This document shows, in pieces, positions 13,074 through 26,065 of a stretch of DNA of 64,000 bases. The stretch spans positions 29,657,292 to 29,721,291 of the forward strand of contig NC_053049.1 of the NCBI RefSeq assembly GCF_003473485.1. Reading direction: 5' to 3'. Numbering within the stretch: position 1 is the first letter of the stretch; every line of letters starts with the position of its first letter. The DNA is from Medicago truncatula (lineage: Eukaryota > Streptophyta > Magnoliopsida > Fabales > Fabaceae). Under the pieces are notes generated by a model that saw only the letters and a list, made by a program, of their open reading frames with translations, was not told the DNA's origin and did no database searches. Both the position numbers and the translations under genes were made by a program.

Positions 13074-13481
13074 CCAGAGTGCTCTGGTCCAAAATTAACT
13101 TAATATTATATTCTTGCTTAATTTAGTTATTCTCCAGGATAATCTGGTCATTGTTAATTAAATTAATCCAGAGTGCTCTGGTCCTATATTAACTATTAAT
13201 ATTATATTTCTGTTTAAATTAATTATTCTCCAGAGTGCTCTAGTCATTGTTAATTAAATTAATCCAGAGTGCTCTGGTCCTAATTAACTGTTAATATTAT
13301 ATTTTTTTTAATTATTCTCCAGAGTGCTCTGGTCATTGTTAATTAAATTAATCCAGAGTGCTCTGGTCCTAAATTAACTGTTAATATTATATTTTTGTTA
13401 ATCCAGAGTGCTCTGGTCCAAACTTAAATGTTAATATTTATTTATTTTTGTTTAATTTAATTATTCTCCAGAATATTCTGG
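13074..13481 (+). repeat. Nine palindromic 14-bp motifs within the LTR
   Basis: The motif ccagagtgctctgg or a close variant begins at 13074, 13134, 13168, 13230, 13264, 13319, 13353, 13403 and 13468. Spacing alternates between about 34 bp and 50-65 bp, forming a degenerate dimeric repeat of about 95 bp whose linkers are T/A-rich (ttaattaaatt). Confidence 0.9.
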
Positions 13482-14482
13482 TCCATGTTAAAACAACTTC
13501 ACAATTCAGCTTAACTTCATTTTTCTCATTCTGCTTATCTTTATTCCAAAACAACAAAAACATTCAAATAAAAATCACAAAAATATTTTTTCATTACAAA
13601 CCTTGATTCTCAAATCAAGTGATCGTTCTTTTTATTTTTCTTAATCAAATTTCAAATCAAGTCTAATTCAACTTCAAGTCAATTTTCTTCAATCTAAAAA
13701 ACACAAATCAATTCTCATTTGCCATCTGGCTTTTTATTTCAAAACCTTTTTCAAAACATATAAAAAACACCAAACAAATCAAACGTCAATTTCTACCCCG
13801 AACTACGAGGTTTTGATCCCTCACGGGTCCGTAGGCAGAGGACCTTGTCCTTCCAAATCAATTAAAAAACAATTTTCTTTTTTTTCTTTTCAACTTTCAA
13901 CTAAAAAAAATATTTTTCTTTTTTCTTGTCAATTAAAATCAATTTTCTTTTCTTTTTCAACTCATCATTTAATTCCATTTTCATCTCTTTAAAAGCAAGC
14001 AAGTTTAAGCACAAAAAGTTAAAAAAATCAAGAGGTTCTCGTAGAGTACTACGAATATTTAGGGTGCTAATACCTTCCCTAAGTATAACCAACCCCCGAA
14101 CCCTGAATCTCTTCAAAATGGGTTGTTTGGAACGTTTTCCCCTAAAAAAAAATTTGTTCGGTCGTGATATAAAAAGTGAGTCAAAGTCAATCAAATGGCC
14201 TTGACGTCCGAAAAATGGCGCGACACACGGGATAATTCATAAGAAGAGGAGAAAACAAATTTTTTAATTAAGTATGAAATTTTATTATATAGCATTTATG
14301 ATTTTCTTATGTATATTCTGTTTTCCAAATTTGTTTATGATCTATATAATATACCATATTGCATTCTTTAAAGATTATAAATAAGCTACATATGTTTTGC
14401 TTGTACGAACTTCAGATCTGACTAACCTTTAAATATTTTTTTTTATTATTAAAATTTTTTATTAGTAAAAAAGGAAAACAAT

Positions 14483-14634
14483 TCAAGAAGGTGCAAACTC
14501 TGATGATTCGGGTGCGAGGCTAATGTTCTTTTTGTTTGTTTGAGCTTAGCTCTTGTTTCTTGGTTTTAGTGTTTTCTGATTCCATGTAGTTTGTAATAAC
14601 TGTTTTGGTTAATGAAAGATATCTATTTACCAAA
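14483..14634 (+). mobile_element. 5'-truncated LINE tail in unit 1
   Basis: About 152 bp absent from all other units interrupts unit 1. It is flanked by an exact 16-bp direct repeat, aaaaaaggaaaacaat (14467-14482 and 14635-14650), and ends in an A-run after ggttaatgaaagatatctatttacc. A long target-site duplication, a 3' A-tract and extreme 5' truncation are the marks of LINE retrotransposition. No coding part remains. Confidence 0.75.
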
Positions 14635-14963
14635 AAAAAAGGAAAACAATGCGTTGTTCCAAGTTGTAACTGAGAAAAAAAAGTTTCTTTAGTACGTAGT
14701 AATCATAAAACTTGTAATATGATTAAAAAAACATGTTTAACACGTGTTTCTATTTAATGAGATACACATGAAAATGTGTATTATATAAACAAACATTAGA
14801 TCATTCACTCTACATTATCATGCGGGGAAATTAGAACTCTTGATTTTCATAATCAGAGAAACAAAGCCTGTTGCTAATTACCTGATTTTTATGTACATTA
14901 AAGTATTCTACTATGTCAAAAATCATATGTACTCCCAACACGAGAAAACTTGACAATTCAAAC

Positions 14964-15923
14964 TCAAAAGGGGTGCAGGTTCCTACTCAATCCATTCATG
15001 TTGGTAAAGAGCCCCAATAACTGGCGTTTGTAAGGCAAAAATGATCTTCTTTTATTGCTATCCTTCCTTGTTTTATTAGACACGTACAACTTCTCGTAAG
15101 CTGATAATCCATTTTTGTGTTTTTCATCCTTCCTCTTTTTATTAACAATGGTTTCTACCTTTGGCTTTCTGGAATTTTTTGGATCTGAAGCATTCAATAA
15201 AACTAATGAATCCTTATGGTCGCTGTTACTTCGAAGATTCATGTTTTGTCTAAATTTCCACAAATTTGATGACCCTGTGGAGTTGCTTTTTTCGTAACAC
15301 TCATTCGAAGCCTTTATCTCCACCATTGTCATATTCTGCAATGACTCGTTTTGAGATTCTTTTGAAATACCACCTAGCATTGAGTGTCGATTTACGGAAT
15401 TCTTAATAAAGATCTTCTTTAGTGGTGGTCGAAGATGTGAGACATTATTATTTGAGGTGGGATAGATGAATAAGATTGGTCAAAAGTGTGTGGTATTTGT
15501 CGTATTTTTCCATTTTCAAATATCTCATCGGCAAATATATGCAGTCCTCGGACTTTGGTGCATGCAAAACTAAACTCTCCTTCTTCAATATTTTCTTCAT
15601 CATTGTCTTGCCTTTGTTCTTTACTTCTATTATATATATCGACTTTATCTTCAGCTGGAGAAAAGCCATCAAAATCAAGAAAAGCGTCGTTGTCAATTTG
15701 TTGTTTTGTACTACAAAATGGATCAACTTTATCTTGAACGGGAGAAGAGCCATCAAAATCAAAAAGAGTGTCGTTCTTAATTTGTTGTTTTCTGCTACGA
15801 ATTGAATCAACTTTATCTGGAATGGGAGCAAACCCAGAAAATTCAAGAAAAGGGTGGGTGTGCAGAGAATTGATAGAGCTTGCACTCTTAGGATCTCAAT
15901 ATTTTTGAGCCTGTTTTCTGCAT
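14964..15923 (-). pseudogene. DUF1645 gene copy 1 (broken)
   Basis: This is the leftmost copy, nearest the Ogre. Compared with the 963-bp intact copies it lacks three single bases: two near the 5' end (around 15850-15905) and one in the middle near 15472. The protein is therefore not continuous. The C-terminal 138 codons remain open. An upstream in-frame ATG beyond the usual start arises only through the frameshifts. Confidence 0.88.
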
Positions 15924-17220
15924 TTTGTTTCAATTACGAGTTTGAGATGTGTTGTTATAAGGTTAATTGAATGTGGGAAGTGATTATGAAATTTGAAATA
16001 TATATAAACAAACAGCTACGAAATGATGAATTATGGTTGTTAAACGACACTCGTTAACTTGGATATTTTAGGATGTAGTTACACATGGAAGGTGTGAAAG
16101 AGTGTTAAGAAGTTGCCAATGTCTTTTTATGTTATACCTTACAGTTGTTGCTTATCAAATTTAATCGATATGGTTTAGTTATTTCTTTTTAAAATTAGGA
16201 AATTATATTGGGCTTTACAACAATTTACCCTCTTTTAGTGAGTTGTTCGACCACTGTTATGTTTTCTAAGCATTTCCACAGAACACACACAAGTGCAACC
16301 TCCATGTGTTCGCTTGTTAGTTGCTACTAATTAAGTACGTTATTTATTTATGATTTACTCTTTGGTTGAGAAAAAAAAAATGAATTCACTTGGAAAGGTC
16401 ATACAAATTTAAATCAGAATATTGTCATTACATAGCATATATATTAAAAAAGATATTACAAGAATCATGTAATTAAATCTTTATGAGAACACTAAAAAAT
16501 AAGATATGTTACTCAAAAACAAAATAAAAATTACGATATGTTGTTATTGTTACATGCTCTAAATAGTTTATAGATTTATAAAGATAGTAGAATGAACATG
16601 TTGAACATATATTAAGTCGAAATGTTTTTCACTCATTTTTCCACAATATTCTAATGCACGGGATGATTCATAAGAAGAGGAGAAAACAATTTTTTAATTA
16701 AGTATGAAATTTTATTATATAGCATTTATGATTTTCTTATGTATATTCTGTTTTCCAAATTTGTTTTTGATCTATATAATATACCATATTGCATTCTTTA
16801 AAGATTATAAATAAGCTACATATGTTTTGCTTGTATGAACTTAGATCTGACTAACCTTAAATATTTTTTTTATTATTAAATTTTTTTATTAGTAAAAAAG
16901 GAAAACAATGCGTTGTTCCAAGTTGTAACTGAGAAAAAAAAGTTTCTTTAGTACGTAGTAATCATAAAACTTGTAATATGATTAAAAAAACATGTTTAAC
17001 ACGTGTTTCTATTTAATGAGATACACATGAAAATGTGTATTATATAAACAAACATTGATCATTCACTCTACATTATCATGCGGGAAATTAGAACTCTTGA
17101 TTTTCATAATCAGAGAAACAAAGCCTATTGCTAATTAGCTGATTTTTATGTACATTAAAGTATTCTACTATGTCAAAAATCATATGTACTCCCAACACGA
17201 GAAAACTTGGCAATTCAAAC

Positions 17221-18179
17221 TCAAAAGGGGTGCAGGTTCCTACTCAATCCATTCATGTTGGTAAAGAGCCCCAATAACTGGCGTTTGTAAGGCAAAAATG
17301 ATCTTCTTTTGTTGCTATCCTTCCTTGTTTTATTAGACACGTACAACTTCTCGTAAGCTGATAATCCATTTTTGTGTTTTTCATCCTTCCTCTTTTTATT
17401 AACAATGTTTCTACCTTTGGCTTTCTGGAATTTTTTGGATCGAAGCATTCAATAAAACTAATGAATCCTTATGGTCGCTGTTACTTCGAAGATTCATGTT
17501 TTGTCTAAATTTCCACAAATTTGATGACCCTGTGGAGTTGCTTTTTTCGTAACACTCATTCGAAGCCTTTATCTCCACCATTGTCATATTCTGCAATGAC
17601 TCGTTTTGAGATCTTTTGAAATACCACCTAGCATTGAGTGTCGATTTACGGAATTCTTAATAAAGATCTTCTTTAGTGGTGGTCGAAGATGTGAGACATT
17701 ATTATTTGAGGTGGGATAGATGAATAGAGATTGGTCAAAAGTGTGTGGTATTTGTCGTATTTTTCCATTTTCAAATATCTCATCGGCAAATATATGCAGT
17801 CCTCGGACTTTGGTGCATGCAAAACTAAACTCTCCTTCTTCAATATTTTCTTCATCATTGTCTTGCCTTTGTTCTTTACTTCTATTATATATATCGACTT
17901 TATCTTCAGTGGAGAAAAGCCATCAAAATCAAGAAAAGCGTCGTTGTCAATTTGTTGTTTTGTACTACAAAATGGATCAACTTTATCTTGAACGGGAGAA
18001 GAGCCATCAAAATCAAAAAGAGTGTCGTTCTTAATTTGTTGTTTTCTGCTACGAATTGAATCAACTTTATCTGGAATGGGAGCAAACCCAGAAAATTCAA
18101 GAAAAGGGTGGGGTGTGCAGAGAATTGATAGAGCTTGCACTCTTAGGATCTCAATATTATTTGAGCCTGTTTTCTGCAT
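17221..18179 (-). pseudogene. DUF1645 gene copy 2 (broken)
   Basis: It is four single-base deletions shorter than an intact copy, near 17408, 17440, 17612 and 17909, which split it into several short frames. It is one of the most decayed copies, and its two neighbours are also broken. Confidence 0.88.
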
Positions 18180-19475
18180 TTTGTTTCAATTACGAGTTTG
18201 AGATGTGTTGTTATAAGGTTAATTGAATGTGGGAAGTGATTATGAAATTTGAAATATATATAAACAAACAGCTACGAAATGATGAATTATGGTTGTTAAA
18301 CGACACTCGGTTAACTTGGATATTTTAGGATGTAGTTACACATGGAAGGTGTGAAAGAGTGTTAAGAAGTTGCCAATGTCTTTTTATGTTATACCTTACA
18401 GTTGTTGCTTATCAAATTTAATCGATACGGTTTAGTTATTTCTTTTTAAAATTAGGAAATTATATTGGGCTTTACAACAATTTACCCTCTTTTAGTGAGT
18501 TGTTCGACCACTGTTATGTTTTCTAAGCATTTCAACAGAACACACACAAGTGCAACCTCCATGTGTTCGCTTGTTAGTTGCTACTAATTAAGTACGTTAT
18601 TTATTTATGATTTACTCTTTGGTTGAGAAAAAAAAATGAATTCACTTGGAAAGGTCATACAAATTTAAATCAGAATATTGTCATTACATAGCATATATAT
18701 TAAAAAAGATATTACAAGAATCATGTAATTAAATCTTTATGAGAACACTAAAAAATAAGATATGTTACTCAAAAACAAAATAAAAATTACGATATGTTGT
18801 TATTGTTACATGCTTAAATAGTTTTATAGATTTATAAAGATAATAGAAAGAACATGTTGAACATATATTAAGTCGAAATGTTTTTCACTCATTTTTCCAC
18901 AATATTCTAATGCACGGGATGATTCATAAGAAGAGGAGAAAACAAATTTTTTAATTAAGTATGAAATTTTATTATATAGCATTTATGATTTTCTTATGTA
19001 TATTCTGTTTTCCAAATTTGTTTATGATCTATATAATATACCATATTGCATTTTTAAAGATTATAAATAAGCTACATATGTTTTGCTTGTATGAACTTCA
19101 GATCTGACTAACCTTTAAATATTTTTTTTTATTATTAAAATTTTTATTAGTAAAAAAGGAAAACAATGCGTTGTTCTTGTAACTGAGAAAAAAAAGTTTC
19201 TTTAGTACGTAGTAATCATAAAACTTGTAATATGATTAAAAAAACATGTTTAACACGTGTTTCTATTTAATGAGATACACATGAAAATGTGTATTATATA
19301 AACAAACATTGATCATTCACTCTACATTATCATGCGAGGAAATTAGAACTCTTGATTTTCATAATCAGAGAAACAAAGCCTATTGCTAATTAGCTGATTT
19401 TTATGTACATTAAAGTATTCTACTATGTCAAAAATCATATGTACTCCCAACACGAGAAAACTTGGCAATTCAAAC

Positions 19476-20425
19476 TCAAAAGGGGTGCAGGTTCCTACTC
19501 AATCCATTCATGTTGGTAAAGAGCCCCAATAACTGGCGTTTGTAAGGCAAAAATGATCTTCTTTTGTTGCTATCCTTCCTTGTTTTATTAGACACGTACA
19601 ACTTCTCGTAAGCTGATAATCCATTTTTGTGTTTTTCATCCTTCCTCTTTTTATTAACAATGTTTTCTACCTTTGGCTTTCTGGAATTTTTTGGATCCGA
19701 AGCATTCAATAAAACTAATGAATCCTTATGGTCGCTGTTACTTCGAAGATTCATGTTTTGTCTAAATTTCCACAAATTTGATGACCCTGTGGAGTTGCTT
19801 TTTTCGTAACACTCATTCGAAGCCTTTATCTCCACCATTGTCATATTCTGCAATGACTCGTTTTGAGATTCTTTTGAAATACCACCTAGCATTGAGTGTC
19901 GATTTACGGAATTCTTAATAAAGATCTTCTTTAGTGGTGGTCGAAGATGTGAGACATTATTATTTGAGGTGGGATAGATGAATAGAGATTGGTCAAAAGT
20001 GTGTGGTATTTGTCGTATTTTTCCATTTTCAAATATCTCATCGGCAAATATATGCCTTTGGTGCATGCAAAACTAAACTCTCCTTCTTCAATATTTTCTT
20101 CATCATTGTCTTGCCTTTGTTCTTTACTTCTATTATATATATCTTTATCTTCAGCTGGAGAAAAGCCATCAAAATCAAGAAAAGCGTCGTTGTCAATTTG
20201 TTGTTTTGTACTACAAAATGGATCAACTTTATCTTGAACGGGAGAAGAGCCATCAAAATCAAAAAGAGTGTCGTTCTTAATTTGTTGTTTTCTGCTACGA
20301 ATTGAATCAACTTTATCTGGAATGGGAGCAAACCCAGAAAATTCAAGAAAAGGGTCGGGTGTGCAGAGAATTGATAGAGCTTGCACTCTTAGGATCTCAA
20401 TATTATTTGAGCCTGTTTTCTGCAT
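19476..20425 (-). pseudogene. DUF1645 gene copy 3 (broken, mosaic)
   Basis: A 10-bp deletion near 20056 removes part of the conserved block after EFSFACT and shifts the frame. The copy also has the 3-bp in-frame deletion near 20142 that is otherwise seen only in copies 9-18. The downstream 196 codons, including the C-terminal motif, are open. A private change makes HPF into DPF near the N-terminus. Confidence 0.9.
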
Positions 20426-21725
20426 TTTGTTTCAATTACGAGTTTGAGATGTGTTGTTATAAGGTTAATTGAATGTGGGAAGTGATTATGAAATTTGAAA
20501 TATATATAAACAAACAGCTACGAAATGATGAATTATGGTTGTTAAACGACACTCGTTAACTTGGATATTTTAGGATGTAGTTACACATGGAAGGTGTGAA
20601 AGAGTGTTAAGAAGTTGCCAATGTCTTTTTATGTTATACCTTACATTTGTTGCTTATCAAATTTAATCGATACGGTTTAGTTATTTTTTTTTTAAAATTA
20701 GGAAATTATATTGGGCTTTACAACAATTTACCCTCTTTTAGTGAGTTGTTCGACCACTGTTATGTTTTCTAAGCATTTCAACAGAACACACACAAGTGCA
20801 ACCTCCATGTGTTCGCTTGTTAGTTGCTACTAATTAAGTACGTTATTTATTTATGATTTACTCTTTGGTTGAGAAAAAAAAAATGAATTCACTTGGAAAG
20901 GTCATACAAATTTAAATCAGAATATTGTCATTACATAGCATATATATTAAAAAAGATATTACAAGAATCATGTAATTAAATCTTTATGAGAACACTAAAA
21001 AATAAGATATGTTACTCAAAAACAAAATAAAAATTACGATATGTTGTTATTGTTACATGCTTAAATAGTTTTATAGATTTATAAAGATAATAGAAGGAAC
21101 ATGTTGAACATATATTAAGTCGAAATGTTTTTCACTCATTTTTCCACAATATTCTAATGCACGGGATGATTCATAAGAAGAGGAGAAAACAATTTTTTAA
21201 TTAAGTATGAAATTTTATTATATAGCATTTATGATTTTCTTATGTATATTTGTTTCCAAATTTGTTTATGATCTATATAATATACCATATTGCATTCTTT
21301 AAAGATTATAAATAAGCTACATATGTTTTGCTTGTATGAACTTCAGATCTGACTAACCTTTAAATTTTTTTTTTATTATTAAATTTTTTTATTAGTAAAA
21401 AAGGAAAACAATGCGTTGTTCCAAGTTGTAACTGAGAAAAAAAAGTTTCTTTAGTACGTAGTAATCATAAAACTTGTAATATGATTAAAAAAACATGTTT
21501 AACACGTGTTTCTATTTAATGAGATACACATGAAAATGTGTATTATATAAACAAACATTGGATCATTCACTCTACATTATCATGCGAGGAAATTAGAACT
21601 CTTGATTTTCATAATCAGAGAAACAAAGCCTATTGCTAATTAGCTGATTTTTATGTACATTAAAGTATTCTACTATGTCAAAAATCATATGTACTCCCAA
21701 CACGAGAAAACTTGGCAATTCAAAC

Positions 21726-22686
21726 TCAAAAGGGGTGCAGGTTCCTACTCAATCCATTCATGTTGGTAAAGAGCCCCAATAACTGGCGTTTGTAAGGCAA
21801 AAATGATCTTCTTTTGTTGCTATCCTTCCTTGTTTTATTAGACACGTACAACTTCTCGTAAGCTGATAATCCATTTTTGTGTTTTTCATCCTTCCTCTTT
21901 TTATTAACAATGTTTTCTACCTTTGGCTTTCTGGAATTTTTTGGATCCGAAGCATTCAATAAAACTAATGAATCCTTATGGTCGCTGTTACTTCGAAGAT
22001 TCATGTTTGTCTAAATTTCCACAAATTTGATGACCCTGTGGAGTTGCTTTTTTCGTAACACTCATTCGAAGCCTTTATCTCCACCATTGTCATATTCTGC
22101 AATGACTCGTTTTGAGATTCTTTTGAAATACCACCTAGCATTGAGTGTCGATTTACGGAATTCTTAATAAAGATCTTCTTTAGTGGTGGTCGAAGATGTG
22201 AGACATTATTATTTGAGGTGGGATAGATGAATAGAGATTGGTCAAAAGTGTGTGGTATTTGTCGTATTTTTCCATTTTCAAATATCTCATCGGCAAATAT
22301 ATGCAGTCCTCGGACTTTGGTGCATGCAAAACTAAACTCTCCTTCTTCAATATTTTCTTCATCATTGTCTTGCCTTTGTTCTTTACTTCTATTATATATA
22401 TCGACTTTATCTTCAGCTGGAGAAAAGCCATCAAAATCAAGAAAAGCGTCGTTGTCAATTTGTTGTTTTGTACTACAAAATGGATCAACTTTATCTTGAA
22501 CGGGAGAAGAGCCATCAAAATCAAAAAGAGTGTCGTTCTTAATTTGTTGTTTTCTGCTACGAATTGAATCAACTTTATCTGGAATGGGAGCAAACCCAGA
22601 AAATTCAAGAAAAGGGTGGGTGTGCAGAGAATTGATAGAGCTTGCACTCTTAGGATCTCAATATTATTTGAGCCTGTTTTCTGCAT
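21726..22686 (-). pseudogene. DUF1645 gene copy 4 (broken)
   Basis: Two single-base deletions, near 22005 (in a T-run) and near 22619 (in a G-run), interrupt the frame. Both are shared with copy 5, so the broken gene was itself duplicated. Confidence 0.9.
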
Positions 22687-23983
22687 TTTGTTTCAATTAC
22701 GAGTTTGAGATGTGTTGTTATAAGGTTAATTGAATGTGGGAAGTGATTATGAAATTTGAAATATATATAAACAAACAGCTACGAAATGATGAATTATGGT
22801 TGTTAAACGACACTCGGTTAACTTGGATATTTTAGGATGTAGTTACACATGGAAGGTGTGAAAGAGTGTTAAGAAGTTGCCAATGTCTTTTTATGTTATA
22901 CCTTACATTGTTGCTTATCAAATTTAATCGATACGGTTTAGTTATTTTTTTTAAAATTAGGAAATTATATTGGGCTTTACAACAATTTACCCTCTTTTAG
23001 TGAGTTGTTCGACCACTGTTATGTTTTCTAAGCATTTCAACAGAACACACACAAGTGCAACCTCCATGTGTTCGCTTGTTAGTTGCTACTAATTAAGTAC
23101 GTTATTTATTTATGATTTACTCTTTGGTTGAGAAAAAAAAAATGAATTCACTTGGAAAGGTCATACAAATTTAAATCAGAATATTGTCATTACATAGCAT
23201 ATATATTAAAAAAGATATTACAAGAATCATGTAATTAAATCTTTATGAGAACACTAAAAAATAAGATATGTTACTCAAAAACAAAATAAAAATTACGATA
23301 TGTTGTTATTGTTACATGCTTAAATAGTTTTATAGATTTATAAAGATAATAGAAGGAACATGTTGAACATATATTAAGTCGAAATGTTATTCACTCATTT
23401 TTCCACAATATTCTAATGCACGGGATGATTCATAAGAAGAGGAGAAAACAATTTTTTAATTAAGTATGAAATTTTATTATATAGCATTTATGATTTTCTT
23501 ATGTATATTCTGTTTTCCAATTTGTTTATGATCTATATAATATACCATATTGCATTTTTTAAAGATTATAAATAAGCTACATATGTTTTGCTTGTATGAA
23601 CTTCAGATCTGACTAACCTTTAAATATTTTTTTTATTATTAAATTTTTTATTAGTAAAAAAGGAAAACAATGCGTTGTTCCAAGTTGTAACTGAGAAAAA
23701 AAGTTTCTTTAGTACGTAGTAATCATAAAACTTGTAATATGATTAAAAAAACATGTTTAACACGTGTTTCTATTTAATGAGATACACATGAAAATGTGTA
23801 TTATATAAACAAACATTGGATCATTCACTCTACATTATCATGCGAGGAAATTAGAACTCTTGATTTTCATAATCAGAGAAACAAAGCCTATTGCTAATTA
23901 GCTGATTTTTATGTACATTAAAGTATTCTACTATGTCAAAAATCATATGTACTCCCAACACGAGAAAACTTGGCAATTCAAAC

Positions 23984-24944
23984 TCAAAAGGGGTGCAGGT
24001 TCCTACTCAATCCATTCATGTTGGTAAAGAGCCCCAATAACTGGCGTTTGTAAGGCAAAAATGATCTTCTTTTGTTGCTATCCTTCCTTGTTTTATTAGA
24101 CACGTACAACTTCTCGTAAGCTGATAATCCATTTTTGTGTTTTTCATCCTTCCTCTTTTTATTAACAATGTTTTCTACCTTTGGCTTTCTGGAATTTTTT
24201 GGATCCGAAGCATTCAATAAAACTAATGAATCCTTATGGTCGCTGTTACTTCGAAGATTCATGTTTGTCTAAATTTCCACAAATTTGATGACCCTGTGGA
24301 GTTGCTTTTTTCGTAACACTCATTCGAAGCCTTTATCTCCACCATTGTCATATTCTGCAATGACTCGTTTTGAGATTCTTTTGAAATACCACCTAGCATT
24401 GAGTGTCGATTTACGGAATTCTTAATAAAGATCTTCTTTAGTGGTGGTCGAAGATGTGAGACATTATTATTTGAGGTGGGATAGATGAATAGAGATTGGT
24501 CAAAAGTGTGTGGTATTTGTCGTATTTTTCCATTTTCAAATATCTCATCGGCAAATATATGCAGTCCTCGGACTTTGGTGCATGCAAAACTAAACTCTCC
24601 TTCTTCAATATTTTCTTCATCATTGTCTTGCCTTTGTTCTTTACTTCTATTATATATATCGACTTTATCTTCAGCTGGAGAAAAGCCATCAAAATCAAGA
24701 AAAGCGTCGTTGTCAATTTGTTGTTTTGTACTACAAAATGGATCAACTTTATCTTGAACGGGAGAAGAGCCATCAAAATCAAAAAGAGTGTCGTTCTTAA
24801 TTTGTTGTTTTCTGCTACGAATTGAATCAACTTTATCTGGAATGGGAGCAAACCCAGAAAATTCAAGAAAAGGGTGGGTGTGCAGAGAATTGATAGAGCT
24901 TGCACTCTTAGGATCTCAATATTATTTGAGCCTGTTTTCTGCAT
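23984..24944 (-). pseudogene. DUF1645 gene copy 5 (broken, sister of copy 4)
   Basis: It carries the same two single-base deletions as copy 4, near 24263 and 24877. It marks the right edge of the decayed left block of the array. Confidence 0.9.
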
Positions 24945-26024
24945 TTTGTTTCAATTACGAGTTTGAGATGTGTTGTTATAAGGTTAATTGAATGTGGGAA
25001 GTGATTATGAAATTTGAAATATATATAAACAAACAGCTACGAAATGATGAATTATGGTTGTTAAACGACACTCGGTTAACTTGGATATTTTAGGATGTAG
25101 TTACACATGGAAGGTGTGAAAGAGTGTTAAGAAGTTGCCAATGTCTTTTTATGTTATACCTTACAGTTGTTGCTTATCAAATTTAATCGATACGGTTTAG
25201 TTATTTTTTTTTAAAATTAGGAAATTATATTGGGCTTTACAACAATTTACCCTCTTTTAGTGAGTTGTTCGACCACTGTTATGTTTTCTAAGCATTTCAA
25301 CAGAACACACACAAGTGCAACCTCCATGTGTTCGCTTGTTAGTTGCTACTAATTAAGTACGTTATTTATTTATGATTTACTCTTTGGTTGAGAAAAAAAA
25401 AATGAATTCACTTGGAAAGGTCATACAAATTTAAATCAGAATATTGTCATTACATAGCATATATATTAAAAAAGATATTACAAGAATCATGTAATTAAAT
25501 CTTTATGAGAACACTAAAAAATAAGATATGTTACTCAAAAACAAAATAAAAATTACGATATGTTGTTATTGTTACATGCTTAAATAGTTTTATAGATTTA
25601 TAAAGATAATAGAAGGAACATGTTGAACATATATTAAGTTGAAATGTTTTTCACTCATTTTTCCACAATATTCTAATGCACGGGATGATTCATAAGAAGA
25701 GGAGAAAACAATTTTTTAATTAAGTATGAAATTTTATTATATAGCATTTATGATTTTCTTATGTATATTCTGTTTTCCAAATTTGTTTATGATCTATATA
25801 ATATACCATATTGCATTCTTTAAAGATTATAAATAAGCTACATATGTTTTGCTTGTATGAACTTCAGATCTGACTAACCTTTAAATTTTTTTTTTTATTA
25901 TTAAATTTTTTTATTAGTAAAAAAGGAAAACAATGCGTTGTTCCAAGTTGTAACTGAGAAAAAAAAGTTTCTTTAGTACGTAGTAATCATAAAACTTGTA
26001 ATATGATTAAAAAAACATGTTTAA

Positions 26025-26065
26025 CACGTGTTTCTATTTAATGAGATACACATGAAAATGTGTAT
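26025..26065 (-). promoter_or_regulatory. G-box and GAAA-capped hairpin in the spacer (one per unit)
   Basis: A palindromic CACGTG (26025-26030) is followed by the inverted repeat atacacat-gaaa-atgtgtat (26046-26065). They lie about 0.2 kb after the stop of copy 6 and about 1.1 kb upstream of the ATG of copy 5, and recur in every unit. CACGTG is a known bHLH/bZIP site in plants; use here is inference. Confidence 0.4.

Larger units (their letters stand above)
1..14225 (+). mobile_element. Ogre-type Ty3/gypsy (Tat lineage) LTR retrotransposon, 5' end cut by the window
   Basis: The order of parts is: end of a 5' LTR, primer-binding site, leader of about 740 bp, an extra ORF1, gag, aspartic protease, a probable family intron, reverse transcriptase, RNase H, a second archaeal-type RNase H, integrase, a long repeat-rich 3' region, polypurine tract and a complete 3' LTR. 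ORF1 upstream of gag, the doubled RNase H, very long LTRs and an intron between protease and RT are the known hallmarks of Ogre. The 3' LTR is 2309 bp and the internal region about 11.4 kb, so a full copy would be about 16 kb with roughly 1.8 kb missing to the left. The coding part is broken at about half a dozen places. The compared 480 bp of the two LTRs differ at only about 1% of sites, which suggests an insertion well under a million years old at commonly used plant rates. It lies directly against, and probably inside, the tandem array at 14228. Confidence 0.93.
11917..14225 (+). repeat. Ogre 3' LTR, complete
   Basis: It begins with TGTCATACCCC and ends with CA at 14225, where homology to the 5' LTR stops. 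It contains a TATA-like site near 12279, a GC-rich block near 12700-12755, a pyrimidine/purine simple-sequence stretch near 12780-12840 and a set of nine 14-bp palindromes between 13074 and 13481. Confidence 0.92.
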
